From: Actinokineospora enzanensis DSM 44649
Lineage (GTDB): Bacteria; Actinomycetota; Actinomycetes; Mycobacteriales; Pseudonocardiaceae
Direction of reading: 5' to 3'
Assembly (NCBI RefSeq): GCF_000374445.1
Contig: NZ_KB894435.1
Span: 24,108 to 88,107, forward strand
Length of the DNA stretch: 64,000 nucleotides
Shown: positions 40,899 through 48,900 of the stretch, piece after piece
Layout of the letters: each line of letters begins with the position of its first letter
How positions within the stretch are numbered: the stretch's first letter is position 1
Program-made: the position numbers and the translations under genes
Notes under the pieces: generated by a model
Databases searched by the model: none
Seen by the model: the letters and a program-made list of their open reading frames with translations, nothing else
What the model was told of the DNA's origin: nothing

Positions 40899-41372
40899 GT
40901 GAACGTCGAGGTGACACCACTGCCGGGGATCGGCACCCGGCAGGACTTCCTGTCCCGGTCGGGCAGGCGTATTGGCGTGGTCTCGCACCGGGACGGGCAT
41001 GTCGACCTGATCGTGTCCAAGCAGGACGACACCGACGCGTGCGTGGCCTCCATCGCGCTGACGGTGGAGGAGTCGGCCGCGCTGGCGAACTTACTGGGCG
41101 CCCCCCACCTGGTCGCCCAGCTGCGCGAGGAGGCCGCCGGCGTGCACACCCGGCAGCTCCCGCTGTCCCCCGGGTCCCCGTACGACGGCCGCACGCTGGG
41201 CGACACCGCGCTGCGCACGCGCACCGCGGTGTCCGTGGTGGCCGTGGTGCGCGCCGGGACCGTCCACCCCTCTCCGCGCCCGGACTTCACCCTGGGCGGC
41301 GGTGACCTGCTCATCACGGTCGGCACCCCGGACGGTCTGGCCCAGGCCGCCGACGTGCTCGACCGGGGTTGA
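40899..41372 (+). CDS. KhtT-like regulatory subunit of a cation:proton antiporter (TrkA-C domain)
   Basis: A 157-residue soluble protein. The N-terminal region MNVEVTPLPGIGTRQDFLSRSGRRIGVVSHRDG is typical of the antiporter-regulating subunit, and the C-terminal RCK_C/TrkA-C domain is TAVSVVAVVRAGTVHPSPRPDFTLGGGDLLITVGTPDGL. It would gate the antiporter encoded 20 bases later, probably via a nucleotide such as c-di-AMP. Two adjacent GTGs (40896 and 40899) are possible starts; there is no ribosome site, so a leaderless transcript is plausible. Confidence 0.87.
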   Translation: MNVEVTPLPGIGTRQDFLSRSGRRIGVVSHRDGHVDLIVSKQDDTDACVASIALTVEESAALANLLGAPHLVAQLREEAAGVHTRQLPLSPGSPYDGRTLGDTALRTRTAVSVVAVVRAGTVHPSPRPDFTLGGGDLLITVGTPDGLAQAADVLDRG

Positions 41373-41391
41373 CCCGACAGGACGTCAGCTC

Positions 41392-42564
41392 TTGCACGGT
41401 ACCGGCATCTCCCTCATCGAACTCGGCGCCGTCTTCTTCGGCCTCGGCCTGCTCGGCAGGCTCGCCTGGCGCATCGGCGTGTCCCCGATCCCGCTCTACC
41501 TGCTCGGCGGCCTGGCCTTCGGCGCCGGGGGGCTGGTGCCGTTAGAAGGCATCGAGGGGTTCACCGACATCGCGGGCGAGATCGGCGTGGTGCTGCTCCT
41601 GCTGCTGCTCGGCCTGGAGTACTCGGCGGCCGAGCTGGTCACGGGGCTGCGCCGGTCCTGGGTGGCGGGCCTGGTCGACCTGGTGTTGAACGCGGTCCCG
41701 GGCGCGGCGGTGGCGCTGTGGCTGGGCTGGGGTCCGGTCGGCGCGCTGGCGATGGCGGGTGTCACCTACATCTCGTCCTCGGGAATCGTGGCGAAGGTGC
41801 TGGGCGACCTGGGACGGCTGGGCAACCGGGAGACGCCGGTGATCCTGTCGATCCTGGTGTTCGAGGACCTGGCGATGGCGGTCTACCTGCCGATCCTCAC
41901 CGGCCTGCTGGCGGGCGCGACCCTGCTCGGCGGTTTGACCGCGGTGGGCGTGGCGTTGGTGGCGGTGACGGTGGTGCTGGTGGTGGCCCTGCGCTTCGGG
42001 CGGTACGTGTCGATGGTGGTCGACAGCCCGGAGCCGGAGGTCTTCCTGCTGCGAGTGCTGGGCGCGGCCCTGCTGGTGGCGGGGGCTGCGTCGCAGCTGC
42101 AGGTGTCGGCGGCGGTGGGGGCGTTCCTGCTGGGGATCGCCATCTCGGGTTCGACGGCGGAGAACGCGACGAAGCTGCTGGAGCCGCTGCGGGACCTGTT
42201 CGCGGCGGTGTTCTTCGTGGTGTTCGGGCTGAACACCGACCCGCGCTCGATCCCGCCGGTGCTCGGGTACGCGGTGGCGTTGGCGGTCATCACGACGCTG
42301 ACGAAGATCGCCACGGGCTGGTTCGCGGCGGGGCGGCAGGGCATGGCGCGGATGGGGCGGGCTCGGGCGGGGGCCGCGTTGGTGGCGCGTGGGGAGTTCT
42401 CGATCGTGATCGCCGGGTTGGCGGTGACGGCGGGGGCGGTAGACGAGCAGCTGGCGGCGTTGGCGACGGCCTATGTGCTGCTGATGGCGGTGCTGGGGCC
42501 GATCGCGGCTCGGGTGGTGGAGCCGGTGATGGGGTTGTTCAACCGCCGTGCGGCTGCCGCCTGA
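41392..42564 (+). CDS. Cation:proton antiporter, CPA2 family (KhtU/KefB-like)
   Basis: A 390-residue membrane protein with about 12 hydrophobic segments. The GLEYSAAELVTGLR segment, SSSGIVAKVL, ILVFEDLAMAVYLPIL (the conserved ED pair) and ARGEFSIVIAGLA are typical of CPA2 K+/H+ antiporters. No RCK domain is fused, since regulation comes from the separate KhtT-like protein. The TTG start has AGGA at good spacing and begins the first helix. Together the pair exports K+ or another cation at high pH or in excess. Confidence 0.9.
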   Translation: MHGTGISLIELGAVFFGLGLLGRLAWRIGVSPIPLYLLGGLAFGAGGLVPLEGIEGFTDIAGEIGVVLLLLLLGLEYSAAELVTGLRRSWVAGLVDLVLNAVPGAAVALWLGWGPVGALAMAGVTYISSSGIVAKVLGDLGRLGNRETPVILSILVFEDLAMAVYLPILTGLLAGATLLGGLTAVGVALVAVTVVLVVALRFGRYVSMVVDSPEPEVFLLRVLGAALLVAGAASQLQVSAAVGAFLLGIAISGSTAENATKLLEPLRDLFAAVFFVVFGLNTDPRSIPPVLGYAVALAVITTLTKIATGWFAAGRQGMARMGRARAGAALVARGEFSIVIAGLAVTAGAVDEQLAALATAYVLLMAVLGPIAARVVEPVMGLFNRRAAAA

Positions 42565-42576
42565 TCCCTGGGCGGG

Positions 42577-42941
42577 TTGTCCACAGGTTTCTCGTCGGTA
42601 GCTTTTCCTGTCCACAGGCCGATTTCCGGCCTATTGACAGGGCTTGGCGGGCGGTACGGTGTTGTTGTGGGGCCCGCCCCCCTGGGTGGGAGGGGGCTGC
42701 GTTGCGCGGCTTCGGCGATTCGATCATGGTCGGCGGTCCGGGCCCGGGACGGAGTTGTCCACAGTTCCCGCCGAGTAGCTTTTCCTTTCCACAGGCCGAT
42801 TTCCGGCCTATTGACAGGGTTTGCCGGGCGGTACGGTGTTGTTGTGGGGCCCGCCCCCCTGGGTGGGAGGGGGCTATGTTGCGGGGCTGTCGCGGGGTTG
42901 ATCATGGTTGGGGTTCGGGGGCGTGGGTGGGGTTGTCCACA
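42577..42941 (-). repeat. Intergenic repeat family B, copies 2 and 3 in tandem (178-bp period)
   Basis: TTGTCCACA occurs at 42577, 42755 and 42933, exactly 178 bases apart each time, and the DNA between is two near-identical units. Each unit contains GGCCGATTTCCGGCCTATTG, TTGACAGGG, GCGGTACGGTGTTGTTGTGG and GGGCCCGCCCCCCTGGGTGG followed by GAGGGGGCT. The TTGACA with a downstream TACGGT resembles a promoter. The rest of the 42565-43030 gap holds no gene. Confidence 0.92.
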
Positions 42942-43030
42942 GTTTCCGGTGGGTGGGGGTTTTCGTCCACAGGGCGGGTTTCGGGCTCGTGGTGTGGGGT
43001 CCCGAGTCGTAGGTTCGGGTTTGTGGGCGG

Positions 43031-44188
43031 TCAGCGGTCGAGGTCGGCGAGGAGTAGGCCGCTGCGGGGTTTCGGGGTGAAGTAGGTGCTCTTGCGGGGC
43101 ATCCGGCCGCCCGCGGCGTGGACGGTGAGGATGTCGGGGAGGGGGACGGGGGCGAGGCGGAGGATGGCGTCGACGGCCGGGCCCGGGTCGCGACCCTCGG
43201 GGAGGGGGCGGACGTGTGGGCCTTCCGGGTCGAGGCCGAGGGCCTGGTGCAGCAGGAGTGTCTCGACGACGGCGTGGTCGATCGTGGTGGAGTGCGGGAG
43301 AGGGACGAGCAGGGTGCGGGTGGCGGTCCGGGCGATGACGGTCCCGGGTGCCGGGTGCTCGACGACCGTGTCGCGGACGTCGAGGCCTGCCGCGCGCCAA
43401 GCGGTGGTCAGGGTGTCGGCGGTGTGGCCGGTGCCGGTGAGGACCCGGTGGTACGCGCCGACGCGGAGGCCGGGGCCCGCGGTGACCAGGGCCAGCAGGC
43501 CGCCGAGCTCGGCCGCGGCGGCGGCCGCGACGCGGTGGTTGCCGTCGGCGACCAGCAGCGGGCGGGCGGACACGACGGACAGCACGGCGTCGCGGATGGG
43601 GCCGGGGCCGAGCAGCCAGACGCTGTGCCTGCGACCGCTTGTGTCCACAGTGGATACCACGGGGGCACCGGCGGCGGCGATGGACTGGTCGACCGTGGCG
43701 GTGAGGGTTTCGCCGTCGGCGACCGGGATCAGCAGGGCGGCGCTGGTGGCGCAGCCGAGTCCGGTGAGGACCATTGCGCGTTCGGCGACCACCTCCGGGT
43801 AGACCTGTTCGCTGTGCCGGACCCAGGACAGTCCGTCCGCGCCGACCGCGACCGGGTCGACCATGCACAGGATGCCGGTCGCCGACCCGTCCGGGCCGTC
43901 CACCCGGTAGGGCGCGATCACGTCGGCGACCGGCCGGTACGCCGAGCGTTCCAGCGCGCGCAGGGTGCGGCGGGCGGCGGGCAGCGCGTCCAGCAGGTCG
44001 AGGCCCGCGGCCAGCGCGGCCGGGGTGCGGTGCGGGTGCTGCACGGCCAGCAGCGTCCCGTCGGCGGCGCCCGGCCGGGCCAGCGCGGTGGTCACCCGGT
44101 AGGCGTCGGCGAACTCGTCCACATCGGGTCCGGGGACCTCGCCGCGGACCACCCAGCCCCGTTTGATCGGACGAACCCACTCGGTCAT
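43031..44188 (-). CDS. DUF1015 family protein
   Basis: A 385-residue DUF1015 protein: WVRPIKRGWVV, the hallmark LLVADGNHRVAAAAAAELGG and the C-terminal MPRKSTYFTPKPRSGLLLADLDR. Archaeal members (SerK) are ADP-dependent free-serine kinases with a ParB-like fold, and the DGNHR motif is the equivalent nucleotide site. The bacterial role is not settled; a small-molecule kinase is plausible. The ATG at 44188 begins the conserved sequence. It starts the leftward arm opposite the antiporter genes, with family B repeats between. Confidence 0.85.
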   Translation of the reverse strand: MTEWVRPIKRGWVVRGEVPGPDVDEFADAYRVTTALARPGAADGTLLAVQHPHRTPAALAAGLDLLDALPAARRTLRALERSAYRPVADVIAPYRVDGPDGSATGILCMVDPVAVGADGLSWVRHSEQVYPEVVAERAMVLTGLGCATSAALLIPVADGETLTATVDQSIAAAGAPVVSTVDTSGRRHSVWLLGPGPIRDAVLSVVSARPLLVADGNHRVAAAAAAELGGLLALVTAGPGLRVGAYHRVLTGTGHTADTLTTAWRAAGLDVRDTVVEHPAPGTVIARTATRTLLVPLPHSTTIDHAVVETLLLHQALGLDPEGPHVRPLPEGRDPGPAVDAILRLAPVPLPDILTVHAAGGRMPRKSTYFTPKPRSGLLLADLDR

Positions 44189-44214
44189 GACCGCAATACT
44201 GCCCGCACCGATGA

Positions 44215-44646
44215 TCAGACGTCGGCGACTAGCACATACACGACAGTGGACGCACCGTCCGGGACGAACCGCAGCTGTCGGTGCACGTCCGTATCGGCCG
44301 GGGTGACCGCGGTGGCCGCGTCCGGGTGCCAGTCGGGATCGGCGTCGCTGGCCGGGTTGCGGAACGAGCCCTGCACGGGCGCGGGCTCCGGCAAACCGTT
44401 GCCGGACAGGAAGTCGGACAACGACCGCACCCGCACGCGCGCGGAAAGGTGCCACTCCTGGAAGCGCGAGTACCGACCGGACAGCAACTCGGCGTCCACC
44501 GGGAAGGTCAGATCGGACACGGCGGCCACTTCGGGCAAATCCACACCGCGCGGCGGGTCACCCAGCGTGAACCGTTCGGACGTCGAGCACCCCGCGAGCA
44601 GCGCGGCGACCACCAGCCACCGCACCGCCCACCACCGCACAGCCAC
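44215..44646 (-). CDS. Putative lipoprotein of unknown function
   Basis: A 143-residue protein. The N-terminus has a short basic-hydrophobic signal ending in a lipobox (VVAALLAGC, lipidated Cys at about residue 20), so it is expected on the outer face of the membrane. The mature part has no domain I know and contains FSRFQEWHLSARVRVRS-like basic stretches and a WHPDAATAVTPADTD loop. The GTG start has no clear ribosome site. It follows rluB by 15 bases and is probably in that operon. Confidence 0.7.
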   Translation of the reverse strand: MAVRWWAVRWLVVAALLAGCSTSERFTLGDPPRGVDLPEVAAVSDLTFPVDAELLSGRYSRFQEWHLSARVRVRSLSDFLSGNGLPEPAPVQGSFRNPASDADPDWHPDAATAVTPADTDVHRQLRFVPDGASTVVYVLVADV

Positions 44647-44661
44647 TCACCGCACCACGCG

Positions 44662-45399
44662 CTACAGGCCGACGGCCGCGTACAGGGTGCCGACCTCGGT
44701 GCGGTTGAGCGCGCGCATCGACCCCGGCCGCTGGTTGCCCAGCCGCACCTCGCCGATCTGCGTGCGCACCAGCTTGAGCACCGGGTGGCCGACCTCCTCC
44801 AGCATCCGCCGGACGATGTGCTTGCGGCCCTCGTGCAGCACGACCTCCACCAGCGCCTTGCCCGCGTACGAGTCGACCATGCGGAACCGGTCGACGCGGG
44901 CCGGGCCGTCCTCCAGGGTGACGCCGTCACGCAACCGCTTGCCCACGTCCCGGGCGACCGGGCCGGACACCTCGGCCAGGTAGGTCTTGAGCACCTGGTA
45001 CGACGGGTGCATCAGCCGGTGCGCCAGGTCGCCGTCGTTGGTGAACAGCAGCAGGCCCTCGGTCTCGGCGTCGAGCCGACCGACGTGGTAGAGCCGGTCG
45101 CCCCGGCCGCGCACGTAGTCGCCCACGCACGGGCGGCCCCGGTCGTCCTCCATGGTCGAGTGCACCCCGGCGGGCTTGTTCAGCGCCAGGTACACGCGGT
45201 CCTCGCGGACCACCACGCGCACGCCGTCCACGTGGATGACCACGCTGTCCGGGTCGACGCGTCTGCCCTGCTCGCGCACGACCTCGCCGTCGACGGTCAC
45301 CCGGCCCTGGTCGATCAGATCCTCGGCGGCCCGCCGCGAGGCGACTCCCGCGGTGGAGAGCACCTTCTGCAGCCGGACGCCCTCCGGGCTACTTGACAT
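44662..45399 (-). CDS. rluB: 23S rRNA pseudouridine synthase, RluB-type
   Basis: A 245-residue RsuA/RluB-family enzyme. The N-terminal S4 RNA-binding domain has VRLQKVLSTAGVASRRAAEDLIDQGRVTVDGEVV, the catalytic Asp is in HVGRLDAETEGLLLFTNDG, and LHEGRKHIVRRMLEEVGHPVLKLVR is conserved. It modifies a uridine in 23S rRNA. Two ATGs overlap the scpB 3' end; 45399 is preferred to 45411. The position after scpA-scpB is conserved in actinobacteria. Confidence 0.92.
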   Translation of the reverse strand: MSSSPEGVRLQKVLSTAGVASRRAAEDLIDQGRVTVDGEVVREQGRRVDPDSVVIHVDGVRVVVREDRVYLALNKPAGVHSTMEDDRGRPCVGDYVRGRGDRLYHVGRLDAETEGLLLFTNDGDLAHRLMHPSYQVLKTYLAEVSGPVARDVGKRLRDGVTLEDGPARVDRFRMVDSYAGKALVEVVLHEGRKHIVRRMLEEVGHPVLKLVRTQIGEVRLGNQRPGSMRALNRTEVGTLYAAVGL

Positions 45400-46321
45400 C
45401 GTCAATCGCATCCACTTCTGGCAACAGCGGGGCGATCGGCGGCAGGTCCTCCAGCGAGGCCAGCCCCAACCGCTCCAGGAACAACTCGGTCGTCCGGTAC
45501 AGGATCCCACCGGTCTCGGGGTCGGTACCGGTCTCCTCGATCAGGCCGCGCACCACCAGGGTGCGGATCACGCCGTCGACGTTGACCCCGCGCACCGCCG
45601 CCACCCGTGAACGGGTGACCGGTTGACGGTAGGCGATGACGGCCAGGGTCTCCAAAGCGGCCCGGGTCAGCTTGGCGCGCTGCCCGTCGAGCAACAGCTT
45701 CTCCACCACGGGGGCGTAGCGGTCACGGGTGTAGAACCGCCAGCCCTCGCCTACCCGGCGCAGGTCGATGCCGCTGCCCAGCTCGGTGTAGCGGGCGGAG
45801 ATCCGCCTGAGCGCCTCGCGCACCCGCCGGACCTCCTGCTCGACGGCGACCGCGAGCACCTCCTCCTCGGCCGGGGAGTCCACGACCAGCAGCAACGCCT
45901 CCAGCGCCGAGTCGAGATCGACGTCCTCGGTCAGATCGGGGAACGACGACCCCGCCGCCACCAGGTCCCCGGCCTCGTCCTCCCCCACCTGCCCAGCACC
46001 ATCGCCCGCCCCCTCGGCGACCGGTTCCGCGGCCTCTCCCCCATCGGGCTCACCCACGCCCGGCTCCCGGGCATCCGCCTCGGTCGCGCCGGACTCCGAC
46101 GCGACCGGCTCGACGGCATCGGACTCGGCGACACCGGACTCGGCGACACCGAACTCGGCGACCCGCGACTCGACATCGACGACCTCGGCGACGACGGCCT
46201 CCGCCACCGCACCCGACCCGGCCACGCCGGGTTCCGGGGCGTCGGACTCGACAGCGGCCGACTCGGCGGGGTCGGGGGGCGAGGGTGCGCTCCCCGCCGC
46301 GTCCTCGTCCTCAGCGTTCAT
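45389..46321 (-). CDS. scpB: Segregation and condensation protein B with acidic N-terminal extension
   Basis: A 310-residue protein. The C-terminal 190 residues are a canonical ScpB with two winged helices (ALEALLLVVDSPAEEEVLA, LTRAALETLAVIAYRQPVTRSRVAAVRGVNVDGVIRTLVVRGLIEETG). The first 120 residues are a low-complexity acidic stretch with degenerate VAESG pentapeptides, some encoded by a 15-bp tandem repeat at about 46111-46165. ScpB with ScpA bridges the SMC heads. The ATG at 46321 starts the acidic stretch. It overlaps rluB at its 3' end. Confidence 0.93.
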   Translation of the reverse strand: MNAEDEDAAGSAPSPPDPAESAAVESDAPEPGVAGSGAVAEAVVAEVVDVESRVAEFGVAESGVAESDAVEPVASESGATEADAREPGVGEPDGGEAAEPVAEGAGDGAGQVGEDEAGDLVAAGSSFPDLTEDVDLDSALEALLLVVDSPAEEEVLAVAVEQEVRRVREALRRISARYTELGSGIDLRRVGEGWRFYTRDRYAPVVEKLLLDGQRAKLTRAALETLAVIAYRQPVTRSRVAAVRGVNVDGVIRTLVVRGLIEETGTDPETGGILYRTTELFLERLGLASLEDLPPIAPLLPEVDAIDDVK

Positions 46322-46430
46322 GGCAAGATCCGTCCCAGGTCCGTCGGTGGTGTGCCCGCACAGGTTCGCAGAGTCGCCCGCGCCCGCCAAACCGGCTGTC
46401 CACAGGGTCGTTTGCGCTGTTCGCGGCGGG

Positions 46431-47261
46431 TCAGCCGTAGTCGGCGTCGGCGTCGGCCACCGGGGTCGTCGCGGCGGCGTCGGCGACCGAGCCGCCGGTC
46501 CACTCCACGTGCAGCTCGCCGAGCGGGTCGGCCTGTTCGAACAGCACGGTCGCCTCCCGGTAGAGCTCCAGCAGGGCCAGGAACCGGGCGACGATCTCGA
46601 TCGTGTGCTCGCAGTCGGCGACCAGGTCGCCGAAGCTGGCCCTGCCCATCTCGGCCAGTTTCACCCGCAGCAGCGCCGCCGTCTCGCGGACCGACACCCG
46701 GCCCATGTGCAGGTGGTCGATCGACACCATCGGCGGCGGTTTGGGCCGGAACACCGCCGCCGCGATCTGCGCGAACCGGGCCGGGTCGACACCGAGCATG
46801 ACCTCCGGCAGCAGCTGCTGGTAGCGCTCCTCCAGTGCCACCGACCGCGGGTAGCGGCGCAGCGCGCCCGCCTCCAGCTCGCCGAACAGGGCCGCGACCT
46901 GCTTGTACGCCCGGTACTGCAGCAGCCGCGCGAACAGCAGGTCGCGCGCCTCCAGCAGGGCAAGGTCGTCCTCGTCCTCGACGTCGCCCGCGGGCAGCAG
47001 CCGGGCCGCCTTCAGGTCGAGCAGGGTCGCCGCGACGACCAGGAACTCGGTGGTCTCGTCCAGGCTCCAGTCGTCGCCCAGGGACTTGATGTGCGCGATG
47101 AAGTCGTCGGTCACCTGGTGCAGGGCGACCTCGGTGACGTCCATCTGGTGCTGGGAGATCAGCTGCAGCAGTAAGTCGAACGGGCCCTCGAAGTTGGCCA
47201 ACCGAACCGTGAAGCCACTCCCGCGCAGTTCCTCCGACGACGACTCGGCCACCGCGGTCAC
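46431..47261 (-). CDS. scpA: Segregation and condensation protein A
   Basis: A 276-residue kleisin. The N-terminal domain FTVRLANFEGPFDLLLQLISQHQMDVTEVALHQVTDDFIAHI binds the SMC neck, the middle is charged, and the C-terminal winged helix is SIDHLHMGRVSVRETAALLRVKLAEMGRASFGDLV. The GTG start overlaps the stop of the small RHH-like gene (GTGA). It acts in the cytoplasm in chromosome compaction and segregation with ScpB and SMC. Confidence 0.94.
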   Translation of the reverse strand: MTAVAESSSEELRGSGFTVRLANFEGPFDLLLQLISQHQMDVTEVALHQVTDDFIAHIKSLGDDWSLDETTEFLVVAATLLDLKAARLLPAGDVEDEDDLALLEARDLLFARLLQYRAYKQVAALFGELEAGALRRYPRSVALEERYQQLLPEVMLGVDPARFAQIAAAVFRPKPPPMVSIDHLHMGRVSVRETAALLRVKLAEMGRASFGDLVADCEHTIEIVARFLALLELYREATVLFEQADPLGELHVEWTGGSVADAAATTPVADADADYG

Positions 47262-47512
47262 TGCGGCCCGTCCGGGCGCAGCCTGCGCACCAGGACCGAG
47301 TCGGCGCCGTGCTCGGCGAGGTCGGCCAGCACCATGGCGACGGCCTCGCGCACCACGCGGCCGCGGTCGACGGCGATGCCGAAGCCCGCGCGCAGGGTGA
47401 GCCGGGCCTGTTCCAGGGCCAGCAGCTCCTCGTCGGAGACGTAGACGGTGATCTTCGAGGTGTGCTTCTGCCGGGGCGTGCCCTGCGGCACCGGGTCGAA
47501 CAACCGGGTCAC
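47258..47512 (-). CDS. Small ribbon-helix-helix-like protein between parA and scpA
   Basis: An 84-residue basic protein: MTRLFDPVPQGTPRQKHTSK, then SKITVYVSDEELLALEQARL, then GIAVDRGRVVREAVAMVLADLAEHG. The beta strand ITVYVS followed by two helices is what a CopG/ribbon-helix-helix DNA-binding protein looks like, and such proteins often partner orphan ParA ATPases. The family is my inference. Starts and stops overlap both neighbours by GTGA, so the ParA-RHH-ScpA order is translationally coupled and likely functional. Confidence 0.78.
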   Translation of the reverse strand: MTRLFDPVPQGTPRQKHTSKITVYVSDEELLALEQARLTLRAGFGIAVDRGRVVREAVAMVLADLAEHGADSVLVRRLRPDGPQ

Positions 47513-48426
47513 CGGGCGATCACCTCGCGGGCGAGCTGGCGGTAGGCCTTGGCCCCCGCCGAGCGCGGCGCCCAGGTGGTGATGGGCTCCCCGGCCACCG
47601 TGGTCTCCGGGAAGCGGACGGTGCGGTTGATGACGGTGTCGAACACGGTGTCCTTGAACGCCTCCACGACGCGGGCCATCACCTCGCGGGAGTGCAGGGT
47701 GCGCGGGTCGAACATGGTGGCCAGGATGCCGGTGATCTCCAGCTTGGGGTTGAGCCGGTCGCGCACCTTGTCGATGGTGTCGATCAGCAGCGCCACCCCG
47801 CGCAGGCTGAAGAACTCGCACTCCAGCGGGATCAGCACGCCGTCGGCGGCGGCCAGGGCGTTCACCGTGAGCAGGCCGAGCGAGGGCTGGCAGTCGACCA
47901 GGATGTAGTCGTACTCGTCGAGGACGGGGCGGATGGTGCGCAGCAGCGAGTGCTCGCGGCCGACCTCGGAGACCAGCTGCACCTCGGCCGCGGACAGGTC
48001 GATGTTGCTGGGCAGCAGGTCCATGTTCTCCACGCAGGTGCGGATCACCACGTCCTGGATGCCCACGGACCGCTCGATGAGCACGTTGTAGATGGTGCGG
48101 TCGAGCTGGTGGGCGGGGATGCCCAGGCCGACCGACAGCGCGCCCTGCGGGTCGAAGTCGACCAGCAGCACCCGGCGGCCGAACTCGGTCAGCGCGGCAC
48201 CCAGGTTTATCGTCGACGTGGTCTTCCCGACGCCGCCCTTCTGGTTGCACATGGCCAGCACCCTGGCCGGGCCGTGGTGCTCCAGCAGCGCGGGCTCGGG
48301 GATGTGCCGCTTGGGCCGACCGGTGGGGCCCTGCCCGCCGACCTCCTCCGGCGCCTCGTCGTCGTCGGCGGCGGCGCGCGGCGCGATGCTCAGCTCCACC
48401 GCACCCCCGTGCGGAAGTGTCGACAT
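47509..48426 (-). CDS. ParA/Soj family chromosome-partitioning ATPase (second, scp-linked type)
   Basis: A 305-residue deviant Walker ATPase: VLAMCNQKGGVGKTTSTINLGAALTEFGRRVLLVDFDPQGALSVGLG, with switch region YILVDCQPSLGLLTVNAL. The N-terminal 50 residues are a variable acidic leader. The best match by context is the ParA paralogue upstream of scpA in mycobacteria, not the ori-linked parA. With the small RHH-like protein and ScpAB it suggests a chromosome-organisation module. The ATG at 48426 is well placed after a 90-base gap that holds the operon promoter. Confidence 0.92.
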   Translation of the reverse strand: MSTLPHGGAVELSIAPRAAADDDEAPEEVGGQGPTGRPKRHIPEPALLEHHGPARVLAMCNQKGGVGKTTSTINLGAALTEFGRRVLLVDFDPQGALSVGLGIPAHQLDRTIYNVLIERSVGIQDVVIRTCVENMDLLPSNIDLSAAEVQLVSEVGREHSLLRTIRPVLDEYDYILVDCQPSLGLLTVNALAAADGVLIPLECEFFSLRGVALLIDTIDKVRDRLNPKLEITGILATMFDPRTLHSREVMARVVEAFKDTVFDTVINRTVRFPETTVAGEPITTWAPRSAGAKAYRQLAREVIAR

Positions 48427-48516
48427 GGCGATCTGGCTCCTTGTCGCCTGCGATCCTGTCAGGCGCAGCGTAAGCGGGTCCCGGCGTGGCGCCCAACGCG
48501 GCGCGCCGCGAACGGC

Positions 48517-48831
48517 CTAGCTGTCTATTCGCACCAGCGCGCCCAGCACGGAGTCGAGGAGGCCGGGGAAGCGCCGGTCAAGGTCGACCCGGCGCAGCGA
48601 CAGCCACCGCTGGTTGCCGTCCCGGCGGGTGTGCGTGACCCCGGCCTCCCGCAGCACCCGCAGGTGCTGCGACAGCGTCGACTTGGCGACCGTCACGGCC
48701 AGGTTCCCGCAGGACATCTCCCCGGCGTCGGAGAGCTGCGTGACCACCGCCAGCCGGGTCGGGTCGCTGAGGGCGTGCAGCACCTCCGCCAGCACCAGCC
48801 GCCCGGTCTCCGGTTCGTCCACCTCACCCAT
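48517..48831 (-). CDS. ArsR family transcriptional regulator
   Basis: A 104-residue winged-helix repressor: LAEVLHALSDPTRLAVVTQLSDAGEMSCGNLAVTVAKSTLSQHLRVLREAGVTHTRRDGNQRWLSLRR. The MSCGNLA cysteine is not the CxC of metal sensors, so this may sense something other than arsenic. It lies between xerD and the parA operon on the same strand, with no obvious adjacent target gene. Confidence 0.87.
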   Translation of the reverse strand: MGEVDEPETGRLVLAEVLHALSDPTRLAVVTQLSDAGEMSCGNLAVTVAKSTLSQHLRVLREAGVTHTRRDGNQRWLSLRRVDLDRRFPGLLDSVLGALVRIDS

Positions 48832-48900
48832 CGCGCACCTCCGGCGGTCAGCGTAGGGGACAGCCGAGGCTAATTCAGTTGACTCGGCAGTATTGTTCGG

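Noticed and set aside
24034..42941. oriC, suggested by clustered DnaA-box-like sites
   Set aside because: No dnaA, dnaN, recF, rnpA or rpmH genes are near and the boxes are spread over repeats; a titration or other role is more likely.
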